A DNA stretch of 17,604 bases. Source: JBKHBQ01 sp046542305 (GTDB taxonomy: Bacteria; Bacteroidota; Bacteroidia; Bacteroidales; 4484-276). Position numbers and translations under genes: made by a program. Within the stretch, counting starts at the first letter, position 1. Every line of letters begins with the position of its first letter. The DNA lies in NCBI GenBank assembly GCA_046542305.1, contig JBKHBQ010000056.1, positions 1 through 17,604 of the forward strand, read 5' to 3'. The notes beneath the pieces were generated by a model. That model was given only the letters and a program-made list of their open reading frames with translations. It searched no databases and was not told where the DNA came from. Positions 15,686 to 17,604 of this stretch are shown here, piece by piece.

Positions 15686-17116
15686 ATGGACAAAATTTTA
15701 TACACCTTCAACGGTGCGGAGTTTACGGTAGGCAGTGCGCTGCTTGAGTTCAGTTATCTGATCGCAGCCATTCTTTTCGTACTCGGTCTGAAATACCTGA
15801 GCCATCCCGAATCGGCCAGGCGCGGCAATTTCCTGGCGGCGGCAGGAATGATCCTGGCTATGATCACCACGCTGCTTTTGCACCGCGATGATGCAGGGAA
15901 CTATATCGGCCTTAGAAATATTCTTGTAATCGTTATCACCATCATCGCCGGTGCGGTGGTCGGCCAGCTCATCTCGAAGCGGGTGAAAATGACCGCCATG
16001 CCCGAACTGGTTTCCTTTTTCAATGCCACGGGCGGTGCGGCTTCGGCATTGGTGGGGCTGCTCGAATTTTCCAATCCCGATAATGAATCCCTGCTGGTTA
16101 CGCTGCTCGGGCTGGTGATTGGTGCGATAGCCTTTAGCGGCAGTTTGATCGCTTATGGTAAGCTCAGCGGAAAGCTCGGCAACCTTAGGGCGGGTCTTAT
16201 GAAATTCATCAACATCTTCATCCTGACCGGACTGGTGGCTTTCTCGGTGTACATCCTGCTGCTGCCCCATCCGCAGGAAACGGCCTGGATGATCTACCTG
16301 CTCTTTGCCCTGGCGCTACTTTACGGGGTGTTGTTTGTTTTTCCCATCGGCGGCGCCGATATGCCCGTGGTGATCTCGCTGCTGAACTCGCTTACCGGGA
16401 TTGCTGCTGCCATGGCAGGCTTCATTTATCATAACCTGGCGATGATCCTGGGCGGAATTTTCGTGGGTGCAGCCGGATCTATACTTACCGTGCTGATGAC
16501 ACGTGCCATGAACCGGTCGCTGATCAATGTGATCATCGGTGGATTTGGCGGCGGCGGTGGCGGGCCGGCCGGCGAAGAGGGCGGTAACATCAAGGAAATT
16601 ACGCTTAGTGATGCTGCGGTATTGCTGGCGTATTCAAAGTCGGTGGTGATAGTGCCCGGCTATGGTTTGGCAGTGGCGCAGGCACAGCATGCAATCCATG
16701 AACTGGAAAAACTGCTCGAAGAAAAAGGTGTGTCGGTGAATTTTGGGATTCATCCCGTTGCAGGCCGGATGCCGGGGCATATGAACGTGCTGCTGGCCGA
16801 AGCTGATGTTCCCTATGACAAGCTGGTAGAAATGGATGAGATCAATAAAAATATTGCTTCCGCGGATGTGGTGGTGGTTGTGGGGGCCAATGATGTGGTA
16901 AATCCTGCCGCCAACGAAACACCTGGCAGCCCCATTTACGGAATGCCCGTGATCAATGCCGCACAGGCCCGCAATGTGATTGTGATGAAGCGCGGTATGG
17001 GCAAGGGATATGCCGGTATCGAAAACCCGCTGTTCTTTAAGGACAACACACGCATGTTGTTTGGCAATGCCAGGGACAGCCTGCAAAAGCTTCTTGGGGA
17101 GGTGAATGCGCTGTAG
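15686..17116 (+). CDS. pntB: NAD(P) transhydrogenase subunit beta
   Basis: This 476-residue protein has the full beta-subunit layout. Residues about 20-285 form the membrane part (many hydrophobic helices, including the motif IGGADMPVVISLLNS at 221-235 and the link MTRAMNRSLINVIIGGFGGG). A glycine-rich linker covers about 286-300. Residues about 303-476 are NADP(H)-binding domain III, with GYGLAVAQAQHAIHEL (325-340), FGIHPVAGRMPGHMNVLLAEA, GANDVVNPAA (400-409), GMPVINA and KRGMGKGYAGIENPLF. The complex uses the proton gradient to drive hydride transfer from NADH to NADP+, supplying NADPH for biosynthesis and redox defence. An unusual point: the helix-9 motif is MPELVSFFNATGG, with Asn113 where E. 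coli PntB has His91. It is the last gene of the operon and converges on the hemerythrin-like gene with a 74-nt gap; no clear terminator is visible there. Confidence 0.97.
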   Translation: MDKILYTFNGAEFTVGSALLEFSYLIAAILFVLGLKYLSHPESARRGNFLAAAGMILAMITTLLLHRDDAGNYIGLRNILVIVITIIAGAVVGQLISKRVKMTAMPELVSFFNATGGAASALVGLLEFSNPDNESLLVTLLGLVIGAIAFSGSLIAYGKLSGKLGNLRAGLMKFINIFILTGLVAFSVYILLLPHPQETAWMIYLLFALALLYGVLFVFPIGGADMPVVISLLNSLTGIAAAMAGFIYHNLAMILGGIFVGAAGSILTVLMTRAMNRSLINVIIGGFGGGGGGPAGEEGGNIKEITLSDAAVLLAYSKSVVIVPGYGLAVAQAQHAIHELEKLLEEKGVSVNFGIHPVAGRMPGHMNVLLAEADVPYDKLVEMDEINKNIASADVVVVVGANDVVNPAANETPGSPIYGMPVINAAQARNVIVMKRGMGKGYAGIENPLFFKDNTRMLFGNARDSLQKLLGEVNAL

Positions 17117-17190
17117 ACGGAACTGCGGGAGAATATCACCGGCAGTAGCCCGCTCACTACCAGTGCTATCCCACCAATACAAACTCATTC

Positions 17191-17604
17191 CTAAATGTTG
17201 GTAGTAAACTGCCCGATGTTGGCAATTCCGGCTTCGCGTTCGATGGCCTCTATTTTGTCGAGCATCGCCTCGAAACCCTGTGCCCCGAATAATTCCTGTT
17301 CCCGCTCCTTGAATATACCGGAGAGATCGCGGTATTCACTTGGCGGCAGCAACAGTTTTAGCGCCGGAAAAACTTCGGTGTCCTCACGTGCTTCGTGGTG
17401 CCGGTACATGGTGTTGTAGGCTGCCAGCCCGTCGGTGAATTTTTGCAGTTCCTCTCCCTTTGGTAAAGCTCCGCCTTTGGTTTGATCAATGATCTTTTGC
17501 GTATGACGTCTCCCTGCCGCATGTTGCTTGATGAGAACATCGATGAGCATGGTGTGTTGCCCGTTGGCCTTTACAGTTGGGAACACAAATTTTTCCTCCA
17601 GATC
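17191..17604 (-). CDS. Hemerythrin HHE domain protein (5' end outside the window)
   Basis: At least 137 residues are encoded, and the frame is open through the right edge. The 18 bases before an in-frame GTG at 17586 continue the homology as DLEEKF, so the gene starts outside the window and the GTG is internal. The HHE-type metal ligands are recognisable: Glu in EEKFVFP, His in LIKQHAAGRR, and His and Glu in MYRHHEAREDTEVFPAL. A helical C-terminal part follows (YRDLSGIFKEREQELF, MLDKIEAIEREAG). Such four-helix proteins bind a di-iron centre and act in O2 binding, iron storage or nitrosative-stress responses in various bacteria; which applies here cannot be said. It is convergent with pntB, so no functional link is implied. 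Its promoter and first helix are not visible. Confidence 0.85.
   Translation of the reverse strand, partial: DLEEKFVFPTVKANGQHTMLIDVLIKQHAAGRRHTQKIIDQTKGGALPKGEELQKFTDGLAAYNTMYRHHEAREDTEVFPALKLLLPPSEYRDLSGIFKEREQELFGAQGFEAMLDKIEAIEREAGIANIGQFTTNI

Noticed and set aside
17584..17586. GTG at 17586 as the start of the hemerythrin-like gene
   Set aside because: The frame stays open and keeps hemerythrin-like residues (EEKFVFP) to the window edge, so the gene is truncated by the window.

Overview
This is a chromosomal segment from a member of the Bacteroidota, most likely an environmental Bacteroidales or Lentimicrobium-like lineage. Three things support that. Two proteins carry type IX secretion (Por) C-terminal sorting domains. 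There is a Bacteroidota-type TamB protein next to tsaD. Candidate promoters fit the phylum-specific -7 consensus TAnnTTTG rather than a sigma70 -10 box. I see no phage, insertion sequence, CRISPR, tRNA or rRNA. Both ends of the window cut through genes.

Layout. Bases 1-675 (+) are the 3' end of a secreted LVIVD-repeat protein with a type IX sorting tail. A minus-strand block follows, read from right to left: a second type IX cargo protein (8078-6981), an AddA/RecB-like helicase-nuclease 17 nt behind it (6963-3754), the Tex RNA-binding protein (3601-1448) and a small outer-membrane beta-barrel (1383-694). A short divergent region (8079-8163) separates this block from the plus strand. There the order is TamB (to 12711), the tRNA t6A enzyme TsaD (12880-13896), and a split proton-translocating transhydrogenase operon pntAA-pntAB-pntB (14108-17116). 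A hemerythrin-like gene (17604-17191, minus) converges on pntB and runs off the right edge.

The genes are mainly housekeeping: cell-envelope biogenesis (TamB, beta-barrel, type IX cargo), recombinational repair (AddA-like), RNA metabolism (Tex, TsaD), redox and proton coupling (Pnt), and probably O2 or iron handling (hemerythrin). I do not see a coherent new multigene system. What deserves a second look is mostly non-coding or at residue level: a compact divergent control region with three ATTATGAT boxes and an 11-bp inverted repeat over the predicted tamB promoter; the absence of a standard start codon for the full-length TamB frame, where an in-frame ATG is followed two codons later by TAG; inverted 7-bp-period GCGCTNN arrays flanking the tamB-tsaD spacer; GC-rich dyads inside the pnt operon; a 17-bp tandem repeat upstream of tex; and Asn in PntB where E. 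coli has its proton-channel histidine.
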